Under the pieces are notes generated by a model. It was given only the letters and a program-made list of their open reading frames with translations. It ran no database searches and had not been told where the DNA came from. A program made the translations under genes and the position numbers. From positions 6,944,001 through 7,008,000 of the forward strand of contig NZ_CP119145.1 in NCBI RefSeq assembly GCF_029167625.1: a DNA stretch of 64,000 nt, in the 5' to 3' direction. The stretch comes from Streptomyces sp. AM 4-1-1 (GTDB taxonomy: Bacteria; Actinomycetota; Actinomycetes; Streptomycetales; Streptomycetaceae). Shown here piece after piece: positions 10,201 through 17,139 of this stretch (within the stretch, counting starts at the first letter, position 1; each line of letters opens with the position of its first letter).

Positions 10201-11573
10201 CCGAACTCGGTTACGGTGCCTGCCTCGCCGACGACATGGGCCTGGGCAAGACACTCACCTCGATCGGGCTGATCCTCCACCGCCAGGAGGCCGGCGCCGC
10301 GCGGCCCACGCTCGTCGTCGCCCGCGCCTCCCTCGTCACCAACTGGGTCAGGGAGATCCGGCGCTTCGCTCCCCGTACCCCCGTTGTCGCCTACCACGGG
10401 CCCGGTCGCACCCTCGTCGACGTCACTTCGGACACGGTCGTCGTCACCACGTACGGCATCCTGCAACGCGACACCGGCCCGCTGACGGCCGTCGACTGGG
10501 ACCTGGTCCTGGCGGACGAGGCGCAGAGCGTCAAGAATCCGGCGACGGCCGCGGCCCGTCGGCTGCGTGAACTGACCGCCGCCGCCCGCGTCGCCGTCAC
10601 CGGCACCCCCGTCGAGAACCGCCTCGAAGAACTCTGGGCGATCATGGACTGGGTCAACCCCGGACTGCTCGGCACCCGCACGGCCTTCCGCGCCCGCTAC
10701 GGCCGCGACGCCGAGCGCGACACCACGGGAGAGGCCGCCCGCCGACTGGGCCGCGTCATCAGCCCGTTCCTGCTGCGCAGGCTCAAGAGCGATCCGGGCA
10801 TCGCGCCCGAACTGCCCGACAAGGTCCACTCCCGGCGGATCGTGCGGCTCACCCGTGAACAGGCGGCGCTCTACGAGGCCGCGGTGCGCGAGACGCTGGC
10901 CGCCATCGGCGAGAGCGCGGGTATCACCCGGCACGGCCTGGTCGTCCGACTGCTCACCACACTGCGGCAGATCTGCGACCACCCGGCCCACTACCTCAGG
11001 GAACCCGGCCCCCGGCACGCCGACGAGGCCCCCGGATTCGCCGCCCGCTCGGCGAAACTCGGGGCCCTGGACGAACTCCTCGACCAGATCACCGCCTGCG
11101 ACGAGTCCGTCCTGATCTTCACCAGCTACGTCGAGATGGGGCGTCTCCTGCACGCCCACTGCGCGGCCCGTGGCCTGGCGCCGAGTTTCCTGCACGGCCA
11201 GACGTCCCTGACGGAGCGTCAGCGCATGGTCGACGCCTTCCAGGCGGGACGCGTCCGGGTGCTCATCCTGTCCGTGAAGGCCGCGGGGGTCGGTCTCAAC
11301 CTCACCCGGGCCACCCACGTCGTCCACTACGACCAGCAGTGGAACCCCGCCGTCGAGGACCAGGCCACCGACCGCGCCCACCGCATCGGCCAGGACCGCA
11401 CGGTCACGGTCCACCAGCTCATCAGCGAGGCGACCCTGGAGGACCGCATCGCCGCACTCCTGCACCACAAGCGGGCCCTGACCGATGCCGTGCTGACCAG
11501 TGGCGAAGGCGCCCTGGCCGACCTCGACGACGATGAACTCGCCCAGCTCGTCACCCTCGGGAGCACCCCATGA
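7272..11573 (+). CDS. SNF2-family ATPase with N-terminal double-stranded-RNA-binding-like repeats
   Basis: A 1433-residue protein. The C-terminal third is a SNF2 motor: RGYQHRGLTWLARI (about 960), DDMGLGKT (987-994, Walker A), DEAQ (1082-1085, motif II), FLLRRLKSDP and ATDRAHRIGQ (motif VI, about 1363). Before it lies a region resembling the bacterial SNF2-associated domain (RLSVAEAVRLVAEAE..., PLVRLRDTWVLLDE). The N-terminal third is unusual. I read three dsRBD-like folds at about 113-183, 277-348 and 392-462. The third is best, keeping GSAHQPAF in the loop that enters the minor groove and SKADARMAAASALLRLL as the RNA-facing helix; the first two keep the final helix (ARDRAATGLLARL, ARHRASVGLLAAL) but not the GxxH loop. 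Each of the first two is preceded by a helical stretch. Typical bacterial SNF2/SWIM partners are about 900-1100 residues. The SNF2 call is certain; the dsRBD reading is by eye. Confidence 0.9.
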   Translation: MLTAQRHGRATIGTPAAAPHPSTGGTSAAAPTRRRPLSALDAGEWSDHLAAACVHGDLTGGLGAEAVRRTASGLMSLRDLRMVLLVADARDVWAPVREAALAHAARVPETARDVLQLHCQLEMWPPTGFTDTRDVSDGAGTSFEVVARAGLPGHEVTGPAHRGPTRQHARDRAATGLLARLAGATDPLAPTELPRPRATGDSVHGLGAEAFEVLLDERVCSDTPGPRLLDELLRRAEQGRFQHRHMYQLLFTAHGPGWHEARVAALDVVAQRSGFAESLLVMRAKELGVPGPVYEQSSRPGPGSEAPSYLTTARFDPGGGPVNGAPRSARGRRSARHRASVGLLAALTALPETVVRLPDLPDPDPPTVSPAPDRAERAAEDRDERKRRRTNALMDLNQLKMDHVIGKPEWVYERTGSAHQPAFVCTGRCPYDGRTVEARGHGGSKADARMAAASALLRLLPTAGGASKPPAGRPPTAPVPTVASSAHSAAADALRGGCALTLLMDGPADGPHFLLYRPDGRPMPAATPAAALPGAVRELVLARDHGVRRVPVAGWALPLRPAVRTLLALDGDRALHPSAQAWQAATRLGLGLVAARLVHPALGDDGRDAWHVGPLTGPVLGAVRHIAEQMPPHAHCRALPAPDGAPRITTPLHAVEAFLHVLADTLVRTPGAHALFGDGPFLSATGEPAPALRRWADDIEDRADPAPRPRLLLTVHPPSDTDAAAQHLRSTLSLYPDDDEAGAAGPVPADDVWSGRHPGADSPLRRRQVRRALRRIADIWPAAARLATSAAPARLRLSVAEAVRLVAEAEPLAAAGFRVRWPEGLIDALTTRTVVGSRSATPESRLGLEQLIDFRWQLALNGQALTEAEMDALAEAARPLVRLRDTWVLLDETTVHRAAHRGLASLNGADALGAALSGSVSVDGATYACEPADGLAQLIAALRADASEAAPLPPPRALRARLRGYQHRGLTWLARITELGYGACLADDMGLGKTLTSIGLILHRQEAGAARPTLVVARASLVTNWVREIRRFAPRTPVVAYHGPGRTLVDVTSDTVVVTTYGILQRDTGPLTAVDWDLVLADEAQSVKNPATAAARRLRELTAAARVAVTGTPVENRLEELWAIMDWVNPGLLGTRTAFRARYGRDAERDTTGEAARRLGRVISPFLLRRLKSDPGIAPELPDKVHSRRIVRLTREQAALYEAAVRETLAAIGESAGITRHGLVVRLLTTLRQICDHPAHYLREPGPRHADEAPGFAARSAKLGALDELLDQITACDESVLIFTSYVEMGRLLHAHCAARGLAPSFLHGQTSLTERQRMVDAFQAGRVRVLILSVKAAGVGLNLTRATHVVHYDQQWNPAVEDQATDRAHRIGQDRTVTVHQLISEATLEDRIAALLHHKRALTDAVLTSGEGALADLDDDELAQLVTLGSTP

Positions 11574-12919
11574 CAGCCACCGCCCCGGCCCCCGCGCCCA
11601 CCACCACCGGGGGCTGGGCCGCCGCCTGGCTCGCCGCGTTCGAGGCGGCCGCCGCCGCCCCGCGGCACCTGCGGTCCGGCAAGTCTCTGCTGGGCGCCGG
11701 AACACTCGGACAGGTGAACATCAGTGCCGGTCTCGCCCACGGCAGGATCAGCACGGGGAAGGCCGGGGCCACCGTACAGCCCCGGCTCGGCGTGACCGAG
11801 GTCGCCCCCGACCGCTGGACCCGGATCTACCGGGCGATCGCGGAACGCCCGGACGTCACCGAGGCCATCGCCTCCGGCCGGTTCGTCGACGTGCTCACCG
11901 ACCCGGCCACCACCGCGGGTGTCCCGCTCGCCCCGCGGCCCGGGGACCTCTCCTTCTCCTGCACCTGCGGCCCCCGCGGAGTGGTGTGCCCGCACACGGC
12001 GGCCATCGGCTACAGCGTCGCAGACCGGCTGCGCAAGAACCCCGGCATCATCCTCAGTCTGCGGGGCGGCTCGATGAAGAGCCTCCGGGCCGCGCTGGGC
12101 CTCCGGCCGACCGCCGCCCCCGTGCCGGGCACAGTGGTCCCCGCGTCAGGGAGCACCACGCCGAGCGCCGTGCCGGACGCGGGAACGCCGGAGGTCCGGG
12201 ATCAGGGAACGCCGGGGAGCGATCCGGCCGGTCCAGGAACCGGCATGCCGGCCCACGAGGCGTTCTCGCGCTGGAACGACCGTGCCGGTGCGGTGCCCGG
12301 CCCGCCTCGCGAACCCCTCACCGGGGCACCTCTCCTGGACATGCTCCGGGACGCCCCACCCGCCCCCGCCCCCGGCCTGGACGTTCTGCGCCTGCTCACC
12401 CGCGACGCCGCCCACCGCGCCTCGGCCCTCCTCGACGGCGGCCTCCCGGGGGCCGTGCCCGGCCGGGGTGACCGGCCCGGCCCACCCGACCCGGCGGACG
12501 GGACCGATCCGCTCCTCGACGCCGCCCGGATGCTGGCCCGGCCCGAGTTCCTGCCCTGGCTGGAGAGCGCCGCCGGCCGTCTCGGTCTCACCACGGTCCA
12601 ACTGCGGCACCTCGCCCTCGCCCACGAGTACGGCGGCCCCGGCAACGTCGAGGCCGCCGCCCACCGCGTCCCGGCGGACCCGCGCGATCTCGCCCGTGCC
12701 GAGAACGCGATCCAGCCGCTCCGCCCGGCCCCCCTGGCCACCCTGGTGGGCGAGGACAACCGGCTCACCGACGCCGCGGCCCGGGTGCAACTGCGCCTCG
12801 CTGCGGGCCGCTGGTACCCGTTCGTCGACTGGCACGGCACCTGGCGCCCGGTCGCGGGCCACTGTGAGGACCCGGCCACCGCCTACCGGGCCGCACGCCG
12901 CGCCCTGCGCGGGGCGTGA
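11570..12919 (+). CDS. SWIM zinc-finger protein, partner of the SNF2 ATPase
   Basis: The ATG overlaps the SNF2 stop codon as ATGA, so the two are translationally coupled and probably work as one complex. Residues 131-142 (CTCGPRGVVCPH) form the CxC-x6-CxH SWIM zinc finger, which binds DNA or protein. After a Pro/Gly-rich linker (about 180-240) comes a long helical region with no known catalytic motif, ending in RWYPFVDWHGTWRPVAGHCEDPATAYRAARRAL. The SNF2 plus SWIM pairing is common in actinomycetes, where its role is not established. The 449-residue length and soluble character fit the family. Confidence 0.85.
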   Translation: MTATAPAPAPTTTGGWAAAWLAAFEAAAAAPRHLRSGKSLLGAGTLGQVNISAGLAHGRISTGKAGATVQPRLGVTEVAPDRWTRIYRAIAERPDVTEAIASGRFVDVLTDPATTAGVPLAPRPGDLSFSCTCGPRGVVCPHTAAIGYSVADRLRKNPGIILSLRGGSMKSLRAALGLRPTAAPVPGTVVPASGSTTPSAVPDAGTPEVRDQGTPGSDPAGPGTGMPAHEAFSRWNDRAGAVPGPPREPLTGAPLLDMLRDAPPAPAPGLDVLRLLTRDAAHRASALLDGGLPGAVPGRGDRPGPPDPADGTDPLLDAARMLARPEFLPWLESAAGRLGLTTVQLRHLALAHEYGGPGNVEAAAHRVPADPRDLARAENAIQPLRPAPLATLVGEDNRLTDAAARVQLRLAAGRWYPFVDWHGTWRPVAGHCEDPATAYRAARRALRGA

Positions 12920-13238
12920 GACGTCACTGTCCGTACGGTGCCGCGCCTTGTCGACGTTGCACCGATCCGGCATCCGGGTGACGATCGAGGTACGGGGGAC
13001 GGTCCGGTCACGCATCCGGCCCCCGGCCGGTCTCCCTGTACGCGTGCCCGGACCGTCACCCGAACGGCCCGGAGGACCCGTCTGTTCGTCCTTCCGTTCC
13101 GAGGGCCGCACGGCCCAGGGGGACGAACGCGTGCACGATATATACAACGGACGCGACGAAACCGGAGTCCTCTCGGACGTCCGTAACCCGGCGAACCGGG
13201 CTTTCCCCGGATGTCCGTCCTCGACGAAGGGAGTACGC
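12920..13238. other. Intergenic gap after the SWIM gene
   Basis: About 320 bases without a supported gene. A local AT-rich patch TATATA (13139-13144) inside otherwise GC-rich sequence could be a -10 element for the downstream small membrane protein, about 100 bases before its start, but I cannot pair it with a convincing -35. No terminator hairpin is evident. Confidence 0.3.
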
Positions 13239-13601
13239 ATGTCCCAGCCACGACCTCCGAACGGCCCCGAGGGTTCGGACGGTCCGGACGTGCCCCGGCC
13301 CCGGCCGTCGTACGGTGGCCGTCCGGGCCGGGAGGGCACCGAGCCGATCACCGCGCGCAGCGCCGTGGGACTGCGGATGATCCTGGCCTCCGTCGCACTG
13401 CCCGTCTTCGCGGTGGGCACGGTGCTGCTCGCGCTGTGGGCGGCGGATTCCGGGCCGCACGACTCCCCGAGTTCGCTCGTCGTGAGTGTGCTGGCAGGGA
13501 TCTGTGGTGCGCTCGCGCTGTTCGCGGCCCTCGATCTGGCGGTTCTGCTGCGTCGCCGCTCGCGGGGGAGCGGGGCCGAGGGGAGAGGGACCGGGAGGTG
13601 A
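13239..13601 (+). CDS. Small two-helix membrane protein (DUF6343-like)
   Basis: The 120-residue product starts at an ATG behind GAAGGGAG, a strong ribosome binding site, and not at the upstream in-frame codons of the longer open frame. The first 35 residues are Pro/Gly-rich and disordered. Then comes EPITARSAVGLRMILASVALPVFAVGTVLLALWAA, a first transmembrane helix, a short DSGPHDSPSS loop, and a second helix ICGALALFAALDLAVLL with a basic tail. The EPxTARSAxxLR lead-in with two helices matches a small Streptomyces membrane family that I recall as DUF6343. Function is unknown. Confidence 0.75.
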   Translation: MSQPRPPNGPEGSDGPDVPRPRPSYGGRPGREGTEPITARSAVGLRMILASVALPVFAVGTVLLALWAADSGPHDSPSSLVVSVLAGICGALALFAALDLAVLLRRRSRGSGAEGRGTGR

Positions 13602-13679
13602 CGGCCCGCCGCGTGAAACGGCCGCGTGGAGCGGCGGGTCCGTCATCCGGTTCGTCCGGTCAGGACAGCGTTCGTCCGG

Positions 13680-14567
13680 TCAGGGCAGCGGGGTTCCTCC
13701 GGTCGCGTTCATGATCTCCGCGGTGATGAAACTCGCCCGCGAGGAGGCGAGGAACACATACGCCGGTGCCATCTCCGCCGGCTGCGCGGGACGCCCCATC
13801 GGACTCTGCTTGCCGAACTCGGTGGTGTCCGGCATGGTCGCGGGAATGAGCGGGGTCCACACCGGGCCGGGCGCCACCGCGTTGACGCGGATGCCGTCCG
13901 ACGCCAGCATCTGGGCGAGGCCCTTCGTGAAGGTGGCGATGGCCCCCTTCGTCATCGCGTAGTCCAGCAGATGGGGACTGGGCTTGTACGCCTGTACGGA
14001 CGTGGTGTTGATGATCGATCCGCCCGCCGGGATGTGCGGCACCGCCCTCTTGCACAGCCAGAACATCCCGTACAGGTTGGTCCGTACGACCCGGTCGAAC
14101 TGCTCCGTCGAGATGGCGCCGATCCCGTCCGGCTGGGCCATCTGGTAGGCGGCGTTGTTGACCAGGACGTCGATCCTCCCGAACTCCGCCACCGCCCGCT
14201 CCACGAGAGCCCCGCACTGCTCCTCCTCGCGGATGTCGCAGACGACCGGCACGGCCCGGCGGCCCGCCTCCTCGACGAGCCGGGCGGTCTCCCGCGCCTC
14301 GTCCTCCTCCGTCGGCAGATGGGTGAAGAGGACGTCGGCTCCCTCGCGGGCGTAGGCCAGGGCGACGGCCCGGCCGATCCCGGAGTCGCCGCCGGTCACG
14401 ACGGCCTTCCGGTCCGCGAGGAGTCCGCTGCCCCGGTAGGAGTCCTCGCCGTGATCGGGCGGCGGGTCCATCGGGCCGGTCCAGCCGGGGTGCTGCTGCC
14501 CCTGCTGGGGGAAGTCCGGCCGCGGATGCGAGGTGCGGGGATCGTGGGGCTGTCCGGCGTCATTCAT
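13680..14567 (-). CDS. SDR family oxidoreductase (general stress protein 39-like)
   Basis: From the ATG at 14567 (GGAAGGAA just upstream) the product is 295 residues. It has a Pro/Gln-rich N-terminal extension of about 50 residues, then KAVVTGGDSGIGRAVA (cofactor glycine motif), NNAAYQ, and the catalytic YAMTK (YxxxK), ending ITAEIMNATGGTPLP. The extension and sequence follow the group that includes Bacillus general stress proteins of the YdaD/Gsp39 kind, whose substrates are not firmly known. Its start overlaps the end of the CDGSH gene upstream by 8 bases, so it is the last gene of a short minus-strand operon. Confidence 0.88.
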   Translation of the reverse strand: MNDAGQPHDPRTSHPRPDFPQQGQQHPGWTGPMDPPPDHGEDSYRGSGLLADRKAVVTGGDSGIGRAVALAYAREGADVLFTHLPTEEDEARETARLVEEAGRRAVPVVCDIREEEQCGALVERAVAEFGRIDVLVNNAAYQMAQPDGIGAISTEQFDRVVRTNLYGMFWLCKRAVPHIPAGGSIINTTSVQAYKPSPHLLDYAMTKGAIATFTKGLAQMLASDGIRVNAVAPGPVWTPLIPATMPDTTEFGKQSPMGRPAQPAEMAPAYVFLASSRASFITAEIMNATGGTPLP

Positions 14568-14847
14568 CCGTGGTTCCTTCCGTCGTGTCGCCCGGCGCAC
14601 CGCCGGACCGATTCCCGGTACCGGGGGAGGCCGGCGCGTCCGTGGTCCTCGGGCCCGCCCGGCGCCGGTGGCTGGTGTCGCACCACGGAGGGACGCGGCT
14701 GCGGCGGCAGGTGCAGATGGCGACGGTGAAGCGGTCCGAGACCGCAACCGTTCCGTCGGCGCCGACCACCTCCACCGGCCCCTCGACGAGCAGCGGGCCC
14801 TCGGCGCCGAGGAAGACGCGACGGGGGGAGTCAGGAGCGTTCGGCAC
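14560..14847 (-). CDS. CDGSH-type iron-sulfur protein
   Basis: The 95-residue product contains CTCRRSRVPPWCDTSH, the C-x-C...C-D-x-x-H pattern that holds a 2Fe-2S cluster with three Cys and one His in CDGSH proteins. Here the usual CDGSH reads CDTSH, so Gly is replaced by Thr while all four ligands remain. The C-terminal 30 residues are disordered. It starts at a GTG inside the end of the methyltransferase gene (17-base overlap) and runs into the SDR gene, so the three are likely co-transcribed. CDGSH proteins transfer electrons or clusters; the partner here is unknown. Confidence 0.82.
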   Translation of the reverse strand: MPNAPDSPRRVFLGAEGPLLVEGPVEVVGADGTVAVSDRFTVAICTCRRSRVPPWCDTSHRRRAGPRTTDAPASPGTGNRSGGAPGDTTEGTTDE

Positions 14848-15514
14848 GGATCACCACCAGTTCCTCAGCGGCCTCGTCCCGGCTCATCAGCCCGCGCTCC
14901 CGGAGCCATTCCAGCCGGGACAGCAGCACAGGACCGAGGGGGACGCGCACACGGTCCCCGACCGTGGCGCTCAGTCCCGCGCGTGACAGCCGGCGAAGCG
15001 TGGCGCCGCTGTCGCAGAGCCCGGAATGGACCATCAGCAACACGCCACCGGGGCGCAGGACGGACGGCGCGGCGTCACAGACCCGGTCGACGATCGCGCG
15101 CCCGTCGTGCCCGGCGTCCCAGGCCCGTGCGGCGCCGCGTTCCGGCAGCCGGGCCCAGGGCGCGGGGACGTACGGCGGATTGCAGATCACCATGTCGTAG
15201 GACCGGCCGCCGACCGGTGACGTCAGGTCGCCGCGGTGGACGGTGATGCGCCGGCGGGACAGCAGCGCGTTCAGACGAGTGGTCAGGACCGCCCGCCACG
15301 CGATGTCCACGGCGGTCACCCGCGCACCCATGTGCGCGGCCCGTACCGCGAGCGCGCCGCTTCCCGTGCCGAGATCCAGGACGTCCGTCCCGGGACCGAC
15401 GCCTTCTCGGCCCAGCGCCTCCATCAACAGTCTGGTGTCGTGCTGCGGTGCGTACACCCCGGGCAGCGTCACCAGGCGGTACGGGCGGGGCGGTGCGGCC
15501 GTTCCTGCGGACAT
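14831..15514 (-). CDS. HemK2/MTQ2-type SAM-dependent methyltransferase
   Basis: From the ATG at 15514 (GGAG 6 bases upstream) the product is 227 residues. DVLDLGTGSGALAVRAA is the SAM-binding motif I, AVDIAWRAV the acidic loop, and ICNPPYVP is the NPPY motif that marks N-methylation of glutamine or similar amide or amine nitrogens. The compact size without an N-terminal helical domain fits the HemK2/MTQ2 branch rather than PrmC. It heads a coupled unit with the CDGSH and SDR genes. Presence next to CDGSH and a diiron enzyme suggests a shared redox function, but its substrate is not known. Confidence 0.82.
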   Translation of the reverse strand: MSAGTAAPPRPYRLVTLPGVYAPQHDTRLLMEALGREGVGPGTDVLDLGTGSGALAVRAAHMGARVTAVDIAWRAVLTTRLNALLSRRRITVHRGDLTSPVGGRSYDMVICNPPYVPAPWARLPERGAARAWDAGHDGRAIVDRVCDAAPSVLRPGGVLLMVHSGLCDSGATLRRLSRAGLSATVGDRVRVPLGPVLLSRLEWLRERGLMSRDEAAEELVVIRAERS

Positions 15515-15769
15515 GGGGGACTCCGTGGGAGAGAGCGACGGGGCGGCGACCGAGTCCCAGACTCCCCCGGTTGAGCCCGACCCACCACCTGAACACTCAC
15601 TCTCCGTGTCGGGTGCGGCAGTCGGGCGCGGGGCGGAGGTGAGGAAGCGGTGACCGTCCCGGTTCGGTGGCCGGGAGGACGGGGAGAGGGGTTCGGCCGG
15701 TGGGTGACGCATGGGTGGGCTGCCTCCTGTGTCCGGCGAGGACTGATCGTCACCCTCGGGTGCCCTGTC
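15515..15769. other. Promoter region of the methyltransferase-CDGSH-SDR unit
   Basis: About 250 bases (340 counting the hairpin next to it) with no supported gene. Overlapping frames here are Arg/Pro-rich shadows. The sequence presumably holds the promoter for the minus-strand operon that starts at 15514; I could not pick a reliable -35/-10 pair. Confidence 0.3.
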
Positions 15770-15833
15770 GCACGCCGTCCATCCCCGGCTCAGGTCCGTC
15801 CGGGCCGGGGATGGACGGCGTGCGGCTCTCACC
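15770..15833 (-). terminator. Strong hairpin between the 53-aa ORF and the methyltransferase
   Basis: A perfect 20-bp inverted repeat with arms 15770-15789 and 15814-15833 and a 24-base loop. It lies 22 bases downstream of the small minus-strand ORF ending at 15855, and upstream of the methyltransferase promoter. No U-run follows, as is usual in Streptomyces. It would separate the upstream unit (diiron enzyme and small ORF) from the methyltransferase operon. Confidence 0.65.
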
Positions 15834-15854
15834 GTGCTGGCACCCGGCCTCCCC

Positions 15855-16016
15855 TCACCGTCGCTCTCCGGCCGGCTCCGCTCCGTCAGCTGCCCGGCCC
15901 GTTCCCCGAGCCGCGGCCGGTGCTCCGGGCCGGTCGTGCCCTTCGCCGCCCGGCTCACCTGCCGGCTGTTCGCGCGTCCGGCGCGCACGATCCGCGTCCG
16001 CGTCCGGAACGCTCAT
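15855..16016 (-). CDS. Possible small protein (53 aa)
   Basis: The ATG at 16016 is preceded by GGAGGAGA at ideal spacing, one of the best ribosome binding sites in this region, and a strong terminator-like hairpin follows the stop. The predicted product, beginning MSVPDADADRARRTREQ, is highly charged, rich in Gly, Ala and Arg, and probably disordered, with no cysteine, membrane helix or known motif. It lies between the diiron enzyme gene and the methyltransferase operon. The start signal and terminator argue for translation; the low-complexity composition argues for caution. Function unknown. Confidence 0.45.
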   Translation of the reverse strand: MSVPDADADRARRTREQPAGEPGGEGHDRPGAPAAARGTGRAADGAEPAGERR

Positions 16017-16176
16017 GGTCTCTCCTCCGGGCAGCGTGCGAACGGCCGACGCCCTCAGCGAACCGGCCGGCACGGGCGGGCGCGTCCCGTGCGGTCGCGT
16101 CGGCACCGGACGACGGGGGCCGGGGCGCGGGCCGAGCCCCTCCCGTCCTCAGGACCGATAGGCGGTTGTCCCGGCC

Positions 16177-17139
16177 TCAGGACCGCCAGCCGGTCAGCAG
16201 CCGGTCGGCGAGACGGTCCTCCACGTACGAGGTCGCGGTGACGCCGAACGCGATGTCGGCGGCCAGCTCCGGTTCCTCTTCGAGGAGCCCTCCGATGACC
16301 TCACGGCGTACGACCTGTTCGTGGACGGCGTCCGCCTCGACGTGTTCGGTGTAGAAGAACTCGGCGGCTGCGCCCGCCCCCGCCCGCCGCATGGCCGCGG
16401 CCATGCGGCGGGAGCTCGGTGACGAGGTGATCTCGACCGCCGCGAAATGACCCACCAGAGCCCCGCGCAGCCGCCGGTGGAGCCCGAAGAGGGACATCAG
16501 GTTCACCAGGGCCAGCATCTCGGCGCAGCCGTCGTCGAGGTGGCGCCCGTAGGTGGGGTCGATCCCTAGATCGGTCATGAGGTCCGCGAACAGCCGCGCG
16601 TGCACACGGTCGGCGCGGCCACCGCCGAACTCGTCGTACTCCACCGCCGCCATGCCCGCCTTCGCCCGCCCCCACAGGCGTGGCAGCACCCATGCGTGCG
16701 GGTCCGCCTCCTTGAGGTGGTACAGCGACCGCTGGACGGCGTACTCCCGGAGGTGCCGCAACTCCCCCCGCTCCTGGAGGAAGTGCGACACCCCCGAGCC
16801 GTGGACCGGTTCCACCAGGAGTTCGGCGAGTACGTCGTCCAGGGGGCGGGATTCCTCCGCGTCACGCCGCAGGGCCGTCAGGAACCGGTCCTCCAGCGCG
16901 GCACGCACCGTGAGCAGGGCGGGGTCCCACTCAAGTGCCGGATCGACCCCGGCGAAACCCCGGTAGTGGAGTTCGTAGCAGACGTACAGGGCGAGGTGGA
17001 GATCCTCGCCGTAGGGATTCGCCTCCCGCGCGGCTTCGGTACCGGGCAGCGCGCCGTCCCCTCCCAGCCGTCCGACCACGGCTGTCGAGAGCGGGCCGCG
17101 TCCGCGCGGCAGAGCTGGTTCAGTTCGTCCTTCGGCCAT
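16177..17139 (-). CDS. Iron-containing redox enzyme family protein (haem-oxygenase-like diiron fold)
   Basis: The start at 17139 (AAGGTGGTC before ATG) gives 320 residues. The sequence is all-helical with spaced metal-ligand candidates: ELHYRGF near the N-terminus, SHFLQERGE, VEYDEFGGGRADRVHARLF, and FFYTEHVEADAVHEQVV near the C-terminus. The HFxxE...YDExG...H and E-x-x-H pattern is that of the haem-oxygenase-like diiron oxidase (HDO) superfamily, which carries out oxygen-dependent chemistry. The substrate cannot be predicted. It overlaps the end of the VOC gene by 20 bases and is followed by the small ORF, suggesting one transcript from the VOC gene on. Confidence 0.8.
   Translation of the reverse strand: MAEGRTEPALPRGRGPLSTAVVGRLGGDGALPGTEAAREANPYGEDLHLALYVCYELHYRGFAGVDPALEWDPALLTVRAALEDRFLTALRRDAEESRPLDDVLAELLVEPVHGSGVSHFLQERGELRHLREYAVQRSLYHLKEADPHAWVLPRLWGRAKAGMAAVEYDEFGGGRADRVHARLFADLMTDLGIDPTYGRHLDDGCAEMLALVNLMSLFGLHRRLRGALVGHFAAVEITSSPSSRRMAAAMRRAGAGAAAEFFYTEHVEADAVHEQVVRREVIGGLLEEEPELAADIAFGVTATSYVEDRLADRLLTGWRS

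Noticed and set aside
6945..11705. A 1586-codon open frame on the minus strand opposite the SNF2 gene
   Set aside because: It is an antisense shadow produced by high GC content; it has no recognisable domain, is Arg/Gly-rich, and the plus strand has full SNF2 motifs.
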